A DNA stretch of 64,000 bases from Caproiciproducens faecalis (GTDB taxonomy: Bacteria > Bacillota > Clostridia > Oscillospirales > Acutalibacteraceae): positions 620,001 through 684,000 of the forward strand of contig NZ_JAGFNZ010000001.1 in NCBI RefSeq assembly GCF_019448085.1, read 5' to 3'. Under the pieces are notes generated by a model, which had not been told where the DNA came from, made no database searches, and worked only from the letters and a program-made list of their open reading frames with translations. Of this stretch, positions 50,497 through 58,155 are shown piece after piece (the first letter of the stretch is position 1; the number at the start of each line of letters is the position of its first letter). Position numbers and translations under genes: made by a program.

Positions 50497-52350
50497 ATGA
50501 AAAATCGTAAACAAGCAAATCACTATACCGTCGCGCTGGCGGGAAATCCCAATTGCGGGAAAACGACTCTGTTCAATTCCCTGACCGGTTCCACAGCTTA
50601 TGTGGGAAACTGGCCCGGCGTAACCGTGGAAAAAAAGAGCGGCAGCGCCCGTTTTGGCAGCGATACGCTGGAAATTGTAGACCTGCCGGGGATTTATTCG
50701 CTTGTGCCGTACTCGCCGGAGGAGGCGATTGCCGGAAGGTTTCTTGAACAGGAAAAGCCGGATTTAATCATCAATATTGTTGATGCGTCCAACATTGAGC
50801 GGAACCTTTACCTTACGACACAGCTGATGGAGCTGAATATTCCGCTCGTGATCGCGATGAATATGATGGATGTGGTGAAAAAACGCGGGGATTCGGTTGA
50901 CTGCGGGCTTTTGTCCGAACTGACCGGAATTGCGGTCGTACCGATTTCGGCGTCAAAAGGGGAGGGGCTGTCCGAGCTTTTGAAAGCGGCGGACAGCGCG
51001 GCAAAACAGCCGGCCGCCTACCATCATATTCCCAGACCGGGAGCCGGCTCTAAAGATCCGGACACAGCGCTGGCCGACGCGCGGTACCATTACATAGGGG
51101 CAATTACGCGAAGAACCGTAAAAAAGCACAGCGCGTCGGTCAAGAGCGCCTCGGAAAAAATTGATCTGATTGCAACCAACCGCTTTCTGGCGATTCCGGT
51201 GTTCTTGCTGCTGATTGTTTTTATTTTCTACATCACCTTTGGATCCGTAGGATCCTATCTGGTGCATGGCGTTGAATTTTTTATCTCAAACTGTCTTTCC
51301 CCGCGCGCGGATGCCGCACTCGCGTCCGCCGGCGCTTCGCCCTGGGCGCGCAGCCTGGTTGTGGACGGAATGATAGCGGGAGTGGGGGCGGTGCTGAAAT
51401 TTCTGCCGCAGATCCTGCTGCTTTTCCTGCTGCTCTCCTTGTTGGAAGACAGCGGCTACATGGCCCGTGCCGCCTTTATCATGGATGCGCCGATGCGCCG
51501 CATCGGCTTGTCGGGACGCGCGTTTGTCCCGCTGCTGATGGGCTTTGGCTGTACCGTTCCGGCGGTGATGGGTACGCGGATTTTGGAAAGCGAAAAGGAT
51601 AAGCGGCTGACGATTCTGATTACGCCGTTTATGTCGTGCAGTGCGAAAACGCCGGTTTATTCCCTGTTCATTGCAGCGTTTTTCGTCGGAAACCGGCCGC
51701 TTGCCATGTTTTTGATTTATTCCTTCGGCATCCTCGTCGGCCTTTTGTCCGCACTGCTGTTTAAAAACAGCATTTTAAAAGGAGATCCCGCGCCGTTCGT
51801 CATGGAGCTGCCGGATTACCGGCTGCCTACGGCACGAACCATCTGGCTCCATGTCCGGCGCCGGGTGGGCGATTTTCTGCAGAAAGCCGGTACCACCGTG
51901 TTTATTGCGACGGTGGCGGTTTGGCTTCTTCAGTCCTTTACCGTTGGGCTGCAAATGACAAACGACAGCTCCAACAGCATCATTGCCACGGTTGGCAAAG
52001 CGGTTGCTCCCGTTTTTACGCTCTGCGGCTTTGGCTCCTGGAAGCCGGTTGTTGCGCTTCTGACCGGGTTAGTCGCCAAAGAGTCCGTTATCAGTACCAT
52101 GAGCGTATTGTATTCGGGCAGCCTGACAGACGCTCTGCACGCGAACTTTACCACGCTGAGCGCGTGCTCCTATTTAATTTTCGTACTGCTCTATACGCCC
52201 TGTGTCGCGGCGCTGTCCGCCGTACGCCGGGAGATGGGCAGCCTGAAATGGACGGCTGTTACAGCCGTTTACCAGCTGGTCACCGCGTGGTACTGGTCCG
52301 CAATGTTTTATCAGTGCGCTGTTCTGATTCAGAATTTATTCCGTAAATAA
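50497..52350 (+). CDS. feoB: FeoB-like ferrous iron transporter (third copy), in spmAB operon
   Basis: The protein has 617 residues, shorter than the other two copies. G motifs: GNPNCGKTTLFNSLTGS, VTVEKKSGS, DLPGIYSLVPYSPEEA and NMMD. The membrane Gate segments have LMGFGCTVPAVMGTRILESE and VAKESVISTMSVLYSG, close to the copy at 22930. There is no FeoA gene or Cys-rich partner. It begins 9 bp after spmB with AAGGG upstream, so it is probably expressed with spmAB. A role in iron supply during sporulation would be an inference from position alone. Confidence 0.88.
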   Translation: MKNRKQANHYTVALAGNPNCGKTTLFNSLTGSTAYVGNWPGVTVEKKSGSARFGSDTLEIVDLPGIYSLVPYSPEEAIAGRFLEQEKPDLIINIVDASNIERNLYLTTQLMELNIPLVIAMNMMDVVKKRGDSVDCGLLSELTGIAVVPISASKGEGLSELLKAADSAAKQPAAYHHIPRPGAGSKDPDTALADARYHYIGAITRRTVKKHSASVKSASEKIDLIATNRFLAIPVFLLLIVFIFYITFGSVGSYLVHGVEFFISNCLSPRADAALASAGASPWARSLVVDGMIAGVGAVLKFLPQILLLFLLLSLLEDSGYMARAAFIMDAPMRRIGLSGRAFVPLLMGFGCTVPAVMGTRILESEKDKRLTILITPFMSCSAKTPVYSLFIAAFFVGNRPLAMFLIYSFGILVGLLSALLFKNSILKGDPAPFVMELPDYRLPTARTIWLHVRRRVGDFLQKAGTTVFIATVAVWLLQSFTVGLQMTNDSSNSIIATVGKAVAPVFTLCGFGSWKPVVALLTGLVAKESVISTMSVLYSGSLTDALHANFTTLSACSYLIFVLLYTPCVAALSAVRREMGSLKWTAVTAVYQLVTAWYWSAMFYQCAVLIQNLFRK

Positions 52351-52500
52351 GCCCCGTCATAACCCGAGGCATTTTTTATGTTATTAGGTCGGTTTCCCAT
52401 ATCGTCTGGAAAAACACAATGAGATAAAAATCACACAAATTAGATTATACAGGGAAAAAATTCCTTTTGCAATAGCCGTTAAATAATTATCAAATTAGCA

Positions 52501-52529
52501 TTGCATCTTAAAAAAAACCTTGGTATAAT
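52501..52529 (+). promoter_or_regulatory. Sigma-A promoter of coaX
   Basis: TTGCAT (52501-52506) and TATAAT (52524-52529) have a 17-bp spacer rich in A. Confidence 0.75.
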
Positions 52530-52561
52530 TTGAGAATGTGAAAAAGATAGGGAGTACGAGT

Positions 52562-53326
52562 ATGATTCTGACTTTGGATATTGGCAATACGAATATAACA
52601 ATCGGTGTTTACGACGAAGAAAAGCTCCTGTTTGTTTCCCGCATGGCGACCGACTGCTCCCGCATGGAGGATCAGTATGCCATTGAGCTGCGGGATATTC
52701 TGGATATCCACGGCGTTTCACTTTCTGATATTACGGGCGCGGCGATCAGTTCCGTCGTTCCGCCGCTCACCGCGTACATCATGCGGGCCATCCGCTATCT
52801 GACCGGGGTGGATCCCATCAGTGTAGGGCCGAACACCAAAACCGGAATCAAGAGCAAGATTGAACACCCGGAGCTGACCGGTGCGGACATCGTTGTCGGC
52901 TGTGTCGCCGCCGGTAAAATGTTTGACGGGCCGTGTATTGTTCTGGACATGGGGACAGCGACCACCTTTGAAGTGATGGACAGGGATAAAAACATGCTTG
53001 GCGGTGCGATCATTCCCGGCGTGGGGATTTCACTGGACGCCCTGACTCACCGTACCGCGCAGCTGCCGCGCATCAGTCTGGAACCGCCGAAAAGCGTCAT
53101 TGGGAACAATACGATTGAAAGTATGCGTTCCGGCATCCTTCTGGGAACCGCCTGCATGATCGACGGCATGATCGAACGTATGGAAGCGGCCCTTGGGGAA
53201 AAATGCGAAGTAGTCGCCACCGGAGGCCTATCGCGTGAAATTGTACCCCTTTGCAAACGCAGCATCCATTTCTGTGACACGCTGCTGCTCGAGGGGCTCA
53301 GAATGATTTATGAGGATAATAAATAG
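52562..53326 (+). CDS. coaX: Type III pantothenate kinase
   Basis: Phosphorylates pantothenate, the first step of coenzyme A synthesis, in the cytosol. The protein has 254 residues. The N-terminal phosphate loop is LTLDIGNTNITIGVYDEEK; GPNTKTGIKSKIEHPELTGA holds the pantothenate site with the catalytic Asp that follows; CIVLDMGTATTFEVMDRDKN and GAIIPGVGISLDALTHRTAQ are family motifs. ATG 52562 is chosen for GGGAG eight bases upstream over GTG 52538. Type III kinases are feedback-insensitive and use a monovalent cation. Confidence 0.95.
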   Translation: MILTLDIGNTNITIGVYDEEKLLFVSRMATDCSRMEDQYAIELRDILDIHGVSLSDITGAAISSVVPPLTAYIMRAIRYLTGVDPISVGPNTKTGIKSKIEHPELTGADIVVGCVAAGKMFDGPCIVLDMGTATTFEVMDRDKNMLGGAIIPGVGISLDALTHRTAQLPRISLEPPKSVIGNNTIESMRSGILLGTACMIDGMIERMEAALGEKCEVVATGGLSREIVPLCKRSIHFCDTLLLEGLRMIYEDNK

Positions 53327-53335
53327 GAATCCAAA

Positions 53336-53378
53336 AAAGAAGCGGGGCTGTGCAGCGTTACACAGCTCCGCTTCTTTG
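53336..53378. terminator. Bidirectional terminator after coaX
   Basis: The 14-bp stem gaagcggggctgtg (53339-53352) and cacagctccgcttc (53361-53374) has one G-T pair and A/T tails. A second small hairpin (ggaatgc/gcattcc, 53436-53455) lies nearer the aminotransferase stop. Confidence 0.8.
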
Positions 53379-53464
53379 TGCCGGGTCGCTTCAGAACCGC
53401 CCGGCTTCCATTAGGTATGATTGCAGGATCGCGCGGAATGCATGAGAGCATTCCTAAGGATCGC

Positions 53465-54643
53465 TTATTTGTGGTAGGTTTCTACGATATCTTTCACAGC
53501 GTCGATGACATACTGAACTTCCTCATCCGTCATGGTTGGGTAAAGCGGCAGGGAGATCAGGCGGTCAAAGTGCTTTTCGGCGTTCGGAAAATCTCCCTCT
53601 TTGTAGCCATAGCGATTCGTGAAGGCGCTCATATAGGTTACCGGAATGAAATGAACGCTGGTTCCTACGTTGCGCTCGTTCAGCTCAACAATGAACTGGT
53701 CGCGGTCTATAGTCAGCAGTTCGGGGACAATGCGCACGACATACAAATGCCAGCAGTGTGTGGTGTAATCGGGAACATACGGCGGGTCCATCGCGTCAAT
53801 TTTGCCGAATGCCTCCTGGTATTTCGCAGCGATCTTCAGACGCGCCGCCTGCATTTCCTCCAGACGGGCCAATTGCTTTAAACCAAGGGCAGCCTGAATA
53901 TCAAACATGTTGTACTTGAAGCCGGGCTCGCAGATGTCGTATTTCCAGGTGCCGCCCTTGGCGTAGCGGTTCCACGCATTTTTGCTCATTCCCTGTCCTG
54001 CGAAAATGCGCGCTTTCCGGTCGATTTCATCGTCGTCCGTGACCAGCATGCCGCCGTCGCCCGTGCACAGGTTCTTCGTAGCGTAAAAGCTGTAGGAAGC
54101 AGCACCCTGCAGCTTGCTGCCGATCAGCCTGCCTTTGTAGCGGCTCCAAAGGGCGTGCGCCGCGTCTTCAGAGACAAAAAGGCCGTGTTTGTCGGCAATT
54201 TCATAAATACGGTCAAGGTCGCAGACCTGTCCGCTGTAATGTACCGGAACAATCGCCTTGGTTTTCGGTGTGATTTTCTTTTCAATCTCGTCCGGGTCAA
54301 TGCAGGCGGTTTTGAAATCCACATCCGCGAAAACGGGGGTTGCTCCCGTATGGATAATCGTGTTTGCGGTGGACGCAAAGGTCATCGGGGTGGTGATGAC
54401 TTCATCGCCGGGGCCGATGTCTTTTGTCAGCAGCGCCACATGGAGTGCCGCCGTGCAGGAGTTCATGGCGATTGCGTGCTTCGCGCCAAGGTACTCTGCG
54501 AATTCCTTTTCAAATTCGTTGGTGCGGGGGCCTTTCGCCACCCATCCGGATTTCAGGGTGTCAACCACTTCGTTGATTTCCTGATCGGTGATGTTTGGCA
54601 GATTGTATGGAATGAATTTTTCTCTTTTCACGAACTGACTCAT
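53465..54643 (-). CDS. DegT/DnrJ/EryC1/StrS sugar aminotransferase (ArnB/PseC-like)
   Basis: PLP-dependent transfer of an amino group to a keto-sugar nucleotide. The protein has 392 residues. MNSCTAALHVALLTKDIGPG, TPMTFASTANTIIHTGATPV, SEDAAHALWSRYKG and the PLP lysine in SFYATKNLCTGDGG are visible; GFKYNMFDIQAALGLKQLAR and THCWHLYVVRI follow. It is closer to ArnB/PseC-type than to the WbpE-type enzyme at 55598. ATG 54643 is chosen because AGAGGATG lies upstream; ATG 54652 is inside that site. It diverges from the sugar-nucleotide operon, so it may make a second amino sugar for the same glycan. Confidence 0.85.
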   Translation of the reverse strand: MSQFVKREKFIPYNLPNITDQEINEVVDTLKSGWVAKGPRTNEFEKEFAEYLGAKHAIAMNSCTAALHVALLTKDIGPGDEVITTPMTFASTANTIIHTGATPVFADVDFKTACIDPDEIEKKITPKTKAIVPVHYSGQVCDLDRIYEIADKHGLFVSEDAAHALWSRYKGRLIGSKLQGAASYSFYATKNLCTGDGGMLVTDDDEIDRKARIFAGQGMSKNAWNRYAKGGTWKYDICEPGFKYNMFDIQAALGLKQLARLEEMQAARLKIAAKYQEAFGKIDAMDPPYVPDYTTHCWHLYVVRIVPELLTIDRDQFIVELNERNVGTSVHFIPVTYMSAFTNRYGYKEGDFPNAEKHFDRLISLPLYPTMTDEEVQYVIDAVKDIVETYHK

Positions 54644-54660
54644 GATTTTCATCCTCTTTT

Positions 54661-54753
54661 TTAATCGTACTTTTCTTTAAAGTCTGGCAGTTTGTCATAG
54701 CGTGCTTCCAACAGGGAAAAATCCTTTTCTCTCTTCGGCAAGCGGGAAAACAT
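54661..54753 (-). CDS. Possible small ORF (30 aa) in the aminotransferase leader
   Basis: On the minus strand an ATG at 54753 opens a 30-codon frame ending KLPDFKEKYD, 17 bp before the aminotransferase start. The peptide is highly charged (MFSRLPKREKDFSLLEARYD). The ribosome binding site is weak. It lies in a long leader (about 165 nt) after the promoter at 54817-54845. It may be a real small gene, the tail of a lost gene, or chance; evidence is weak. The rest of the 54644-54966 intergenic stretch holds two divergent promoters. Confidence 0.2.
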   Translation of the reverse strand: MFSRLPKREKDFSLLEARYDKLPDFKEKYD

Positions 54754-54816
54754 CTTCGTTTTCCGCAAAGAACAGAAACTGCCGCAGTAATCAGTTTGAC
54801 CAATAAATCAAAGTAA

Positions 54817-54845
54817 ATGATAATACGATTGATAGTTAATGTCAA
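54817..54845 (-). promoter_or_regulatory. Sigma-A promoter of the divergent aminotransferase gene
   Basis: On the minus strand TTGACA (54840-54845) and TATCAT (54817-54822) have a 17-bp spacer. A small inverted repeat, atagtt/aactat (54832-54849), is centred on the -35. Confidence 0.7.
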
Positions 54846-54865
54846 CTATATTGCTTCGTGAAATA

Positions 54866-54894
54866 TTGACTAAAAGCCCGGTTGGTTATATAAT
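54866..54894 (+). promoter_or_regulatory. Sigma-A promoter of the sugar-nucleotide operon
   Basis: TTGACT (54866-54871) and TATAAT (54889-54894) have a 17-bp spacer. It faces away from the promoter at 54817-54845, only 20 bp apart. Confidence 0.8.
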
Positions 54895-54966
54895 GTACAA
54901 GTTATAGCAGAATAATTTTTAATTGCGGCGAATGGGCGGATCAGGCAAAATCAGGAGGAAAAAATT

Positions 54967-55014
54967 TTGCCTATCCATAAGATTTTACCGCAGTTTGGTA
55001 AAGAATGGTGTTAA
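54967..55014 (+). CDS. Possible 15-codon leader ORF before the acetyltransferase gene
   Basis: TTG 54967 has a perfect AGGAGG (54953-54958) eight bases upstream, and the frame ends at TAA 55012-55014, one base before GTG 55016 of the acetyltransferase gene. The peptide would be MPIHKILPQFGKEWC. The acetyltransferase GTG itself has only a weak site, so the leader could deliver ribosomes by reinitiation. Confidence 0.4.
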   Translation: MPIHKILPQFGKEWC

Positions 55015-55015
55015 T

Positions 55016-55597
55016 GTGAACAGCAAGGAAGATTTTTTTGTACATCCCAGCGCGTGTGTGGATGACGGCGCAGAAATTGGAAACGGTACAAAAGTATGGC
55101 ATTTCTGTCACATCGGCGGCGGTTCCCACATCGGTGAAAACTGCTCCATCGGGCAGAACGTATTTGTGGCCCCGGGAGTAAAAATCGGCAGTTTTTGCAA
55201 AATACAGAACAATGTATCCATCTATGAGGGCGTGGAACTGAGCGACTACGTTTTCTGCGGGCCCTCTATGGTGTTTACCAATGTTCAGCGCCCGCGGTGC
55301 AAATATCCCCAGCGCGGCGCGGCTTTTTATGCCCACACCCCCATTGGGGAGGGCGCCAGCATCGGTGCGAACGCCACCATCGTCTGCGGCCACAGAATCG
55401 GCAGGGACGCGTTTATCGCGGCCGGCAGTGTTGTGACCAAGGATGTTCCGGACCATGCGATCATGATGGGCAATCCCGCCCGTCAGCACGGATGGGCCTG
55501 TGAATGCGGGGAAAAGCTCCCTGATAATTTAGTCTGCCCCAAATGCGGGAAAACGTATGTGCAGGCCGAAAACGGCCTTCAGGAGGAAACAAAATAA
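55016..55597 (+). CDS. UDP-amino-sugar N-acetyltransferase, WbpD-like, with zinc-ribbon tail
   Basis: The protein has 193 residues. Left-handed beta-helix hexapeptide repeats fill residues 8-150 (VDDGAEIGNGTKVWHFCHIG, GENCSIGQNVFVAPGVKIG, GASIGANATIVCGHRIGRDA), as in WbpD, which acetylates the 3-amino group of UDP-GlcNAc(3NH2)A using acetyl-CoA. The C-terminus adds ACECGEKLPDNLVCPKCGKT, a CxC/CxxC zinc-ribbon-like tail. The proposed start is GTG 55016; the AGGAGG upstream serves another frame. First gene of a six-gene operon. Confidence 0.85.
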   Translation: MNSKEDFFVHPSACVDDGAEIGNGTKVWHFCHIGGGSHIGENCSIGQNVFVAPGVKIGSFCKIQNNVSIYEGVELSDYVFCGPSMVFTNVQRPRCKYPQRGAAFYAHTPIGEGASIGANATIVCGHRIGRDAFIAAGSVVTKDVPDHAIMMGNPARQHGWACECGEKLPDNLVCPKCGKTYVQAENGLQEETK

Positions 55598-56725
55598 ATG
55601 GAAAAGATTGCTTTTAATGACCTTGGCGCGCAATACCGCCATTTAAAGGACGAAATTGATAAAGGCATTGCCGACGTAATCAGCGACTGCCATTTTATTT
55701 CCGGCCCGCAGACGGAAGAGCTTGAAAAAGAGCTCTGCAGCTACACAGGGCGCAAGTACTGCGTAAGCACCAGCAACGGTACCGACGCTCTTCTGATGCC
55801 TCTGATGGCAAAGGGGATCGGTGCGGGCGACGCTGTTTTCGTACCGGCGTTTACCTTTTTCGCCACGGCGGAAGTAGCCAGCTTTTTAGGAGCGACCCCC
55901 GTTTTCTGCGATGTGGATGAAGATACTTTCAATATGAACCCCAAATCTCTTGAAAAGCAGATTAAAAAAGTGCTGGAAGAGGGCAAACTAAAGCCAAAGG
56001 CCGTCATTGCGGTTGATCTGTTCGGCCAGCCGGCTGACTTTACGGAAATTGAGCCTCTTTGCAAAAAATACGGCCTTTTCCTGATGGAGGACGCGGCACA
56101 GGGCTTCGGCGGGGCAATCGGCTCCCGGAAAGCCTGCAGCTTCGGCGATGTTTCCGCAACAAGCTTTTTCCCGGCCAAGGCGCTTGGCTGCTACGGCGAC
56201 GGCGGCGCGATTTTTACGGACGACGAAGAAATCTATCGGCTGCTCGTCTCTATCCGTGTACACGGCAAGGGATCTTTTAAATATGAAAATGTGCGTATCG
56301 GTTTGAACGCAAGGCTGGACACTCTGCAGGCGGCCATACTGCTGCCGAAGCTTCATGAGTTTGACAAAGAGACACAGCACCGCAACTGGGCTGCTTCCCG
56401 CTACGCCGAGCTTTTGAAGGACAAGTACCGGGTGCCGGTTTTGAAGGACGGATTTTTCTCCAGCTATGGATATTATACGCTGAAAGCGGAAAGCGAAGAG
56501 CAGCGCTCAAAAATCATGGACGCTCTGAAGGCGGCGGGAGTTCCCACCATGATTTATTATCCTCTGCCTTTGCATCTGCAGAAGGTTTATGCGCCGCTCG
56601 GCTACCGAGAGGGCGATCTGCCAGTGAGCGAAAAGCTCAGCAAAACGGTTTTCAGTCTGCCGATGCATGGCTATATCACAGAAGATGTTATCAATTATAT
56701 TTGCGCGACGCTGCAAAATATCTGA
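55598..56725 (+). CDS. DegT-family aminotransferase, WbpE-like
   Basis: The protein has 375 residues. PLP-dependent transfer of an amino group to C3 of the UDP-3-keto-GlcNAcA sugar is the WbpE role. FNDLGAQYRHLKDEIDKGIA opens it; TGRKYCVSTSNGTDALLMPL, PAFTFFATAEVASFLGATPV and MEDAAQGFGGAIGSRKACS follow, and the PLP lysine is in SFFPAKALGCYGDGGA. RIGLNARLDTLQAAILLPKL is the usual subunit-contact region. It starts on the base after the acetyltransferase stop, so the two are translationally linked. Confidence 0.9.
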   Translation: MEKIAFNDLGAQYRHLKDEIDKGIADVISDCHFISGPQTEELEKELCSYTGRKYCVSTSNGTDALLMPLMAKGIGAGDAVFVPAFTFFATAEVASFLGATPVFCDVDEDTFNMNPKSLEKQIKKVLEEGKLKPKAVIAVDLFGQPADFTEIEPLCKKYGLFLMEDAAQGFGGAIGSRKACSFGDVSATSFFPAKALGCYGDGGAIFTDDEEIYRLLVSIRVHGKGSFKYENVRIGLNARLDTLQAAILLPKLHEFDKETQHRNWAASRYAELLKDKYRVPVLKDGFFSSYGYYTLKAESEEQRSKIMDALKAAGVPTMIYYPLPLHLQKVYAPLGYREGDLPVSEKLSKTVFSLPMHGYITEDVINYICATLQNI

Positions 56726-56743
56726 TTTATGAGGAGAATACAA

Positions 56744-58063
56744 ATGTCAAACGTGAAAACTGAGTTATTGAATAAAATTCAGGACAAGTCCGCTGTGGTC
56801 GGCATTGTCGGCCTTGGGTATGTCGGACTTCCCCTCGCCGTTGAATTTGCAAAGGCCGGTTACCGGACCATCGGCTTTGATGTTCAGTCCCAAAAGGTTG
56901 ATTCCGTCAACGCGGGCCAGAACTATATCGGCGACATTGTGGGCGATACGCTGAAGCATGTGGTGGAGAGCGGAGCTCTTTCCGCAACCAGCGACTTTTC
57001 TTTCATCAAGGATGTGGACGCGGTGGCCATCGCCGTCCCTACTCCGCTGGACAAGTATCAGCAGCCGGACATCAGCTATGTAAAGGGTTCTACGGAATCC
57101 GTTGCGAAATACATGCACAGCGGGATGGTAATCATTCTGGAGTCCACTACCTACCCCGGAACGACCGAAGAGCTTTTGAAGCCAATCCTTGAGGCCAGCG
57201 GTCTGAAATGCGGCGAGGATTTCTACCTTGCCTTCTCGCCGGAGCGTGTGGATCCGGGAAACAAGCAGTATAAAACCAAAAACACCCCGAAGGTTGTCGG
57301 CGGCGTCGGCAAAGACGGCACAGAGGTTGCCGCGGCGCTGTACCGCAATGTGCTGGAGGGCGGCGTATACGAAGTTTCCTCCCCCGCTGTTGCTGAAATG
57401 GAAAAGCTTCTGGAAAACACTTACCGCAACATCAACATCGGCCTTGCAAACGAAATGGCGATTATCTGCAACCGCATGGGCATCAATGTATGGGATGTCA
57501 TCGACGCGGCGAAAACAAAGCCGTACGGTTTTCAGGCGTTTTATCCGGGACCGGGACTCGGCGGTCACTGCATTCCGCTCGACCCGTTCTACCTTTCCTG
57601 GAAAGCCCGCGAGTTCGACTACCATACCCGCCTGATAGAGACCTCCGGTGAAATTAATACCAGCATGCCGGAGTACGTTGTGGACCGCGCGATGAAGGTT
57701 CTGAACCGCAACAAAACAGCGATGAACGGCGCGAAGGTTCTTGTGCTCGGCGTAGCCTATAAATCGGATATCGACGATTACCGCGAAAGCCCGGCGTTGA
57801 ATGTAATCGATCACCTGATCGAAGAGGGCGCGGACACGACTTACTTTGATCCTTATATTTCGGAATATAAGCATAAGGGCGTTATCCATACCGGCGCAAA
57901 AGAACTGACGGACGATCTGCTGAAGAGCGCGGATATCGTCATCATCTGTACGGCGCACGCCTGCTTTGACTATGACCGGATTCAAGAGCTCTCTAAAGAA
58001 GTTTTTGATACCAGAAACGCCATGAAGGACGTAAAAGACCGTTCCAATATTGAGCTTTTATAA
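56744..58063 (+). CDS. UDP-GlcNAc C6 dehydrogenase, WbpA-like
   Basis: The protein has 439 residues of the UDP-glucose/GDP-mannose dehydrogenase family, which oxidises C6 of UDP-GlcNAc to the uronic acid with two NAD. The NAD site is GIVGLGYVGLPLAVEFAKAG; VAIPTPLDKYQQPDISYV and SPERVDPGNKQYKTKNTPKV are typical; the catalytic cysteine is in GPGLGGHCIPLDPFYL; the C-terminal NAD/UDP region has VLGVAYKSDIDDYRESPAL. ATG 56744 has AGGAG upstream. Confidence 0.9.
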   Translation: MSNVKTELLNKIQDKSAVVGIVGLGYVGLPLAVEFAKAGYRTIGFDVQSQKVDSVNAGQNYIGDIVGDTLKHVVESGALSATSDFSFIKDVDAVAIAVPTPLDKYQQPDISYVKGSTESVAKYMHSGMVIILESTTYPGTTEELLKPILEASGLKCGEDFYLAFSPERVDPGNKQYKTKNTPKVVGGVGKDGTEVAAALYRNVLEGGVYEVSSPAVAEMEKLLENTYRNINIGLANEMAIICNRMGINVWDVIDAAKTKPYGFQAFYPGPGLGGHCIPLDPFYLSWKAREFDYHTRLIETSGEINTSMPEYVVDRAMKVLNRNKTAMNGAKVLVLGVAYKSDIDDYRESPALNVIDHLIEEGADTTYFDPYISEYKHKGVIHTGAKELTDDLLKSADIVIICTAHACFDYDRIQELSKEVFDTRNAMKDVKDRSNIELL

Positions 58064-58068
58064 AATAT

Positions 58069-58103
58069 TTCCCCCGTTTCCGAAAAGTGACGGGGGAATT
58101 TTG
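58069..58103 (+). terminator. Hairpin between the WbpA-like and WbpB-like genes
   Basis: The arms ttcccccgt (58069-58077) and acgggggaa (58090-58098) are followed by TTTTGCG. The T-run is short, so it may only partly stop transcription inside the operon. Confidence 0.55.
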
Positions 58104-58155
58104 CGTGGAATAAACAGAGACGTTTTGGAAAATAATGTAATAAAGGGGAATGAAG

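Noticed and set aside
53420-53465. Direct repeats aggatcgc near the aminotransferase stop as a recombination site
   Set aside because: Eight bases, two copies, no flanking integrase or duplicated gene end.
56765-57985. A 406-codon minus-strand open frame inside the WbpA-like gene
   Set aside because: Shadow of a conserved dehydrogenase; composition mirrors the codon bias of the real gene.
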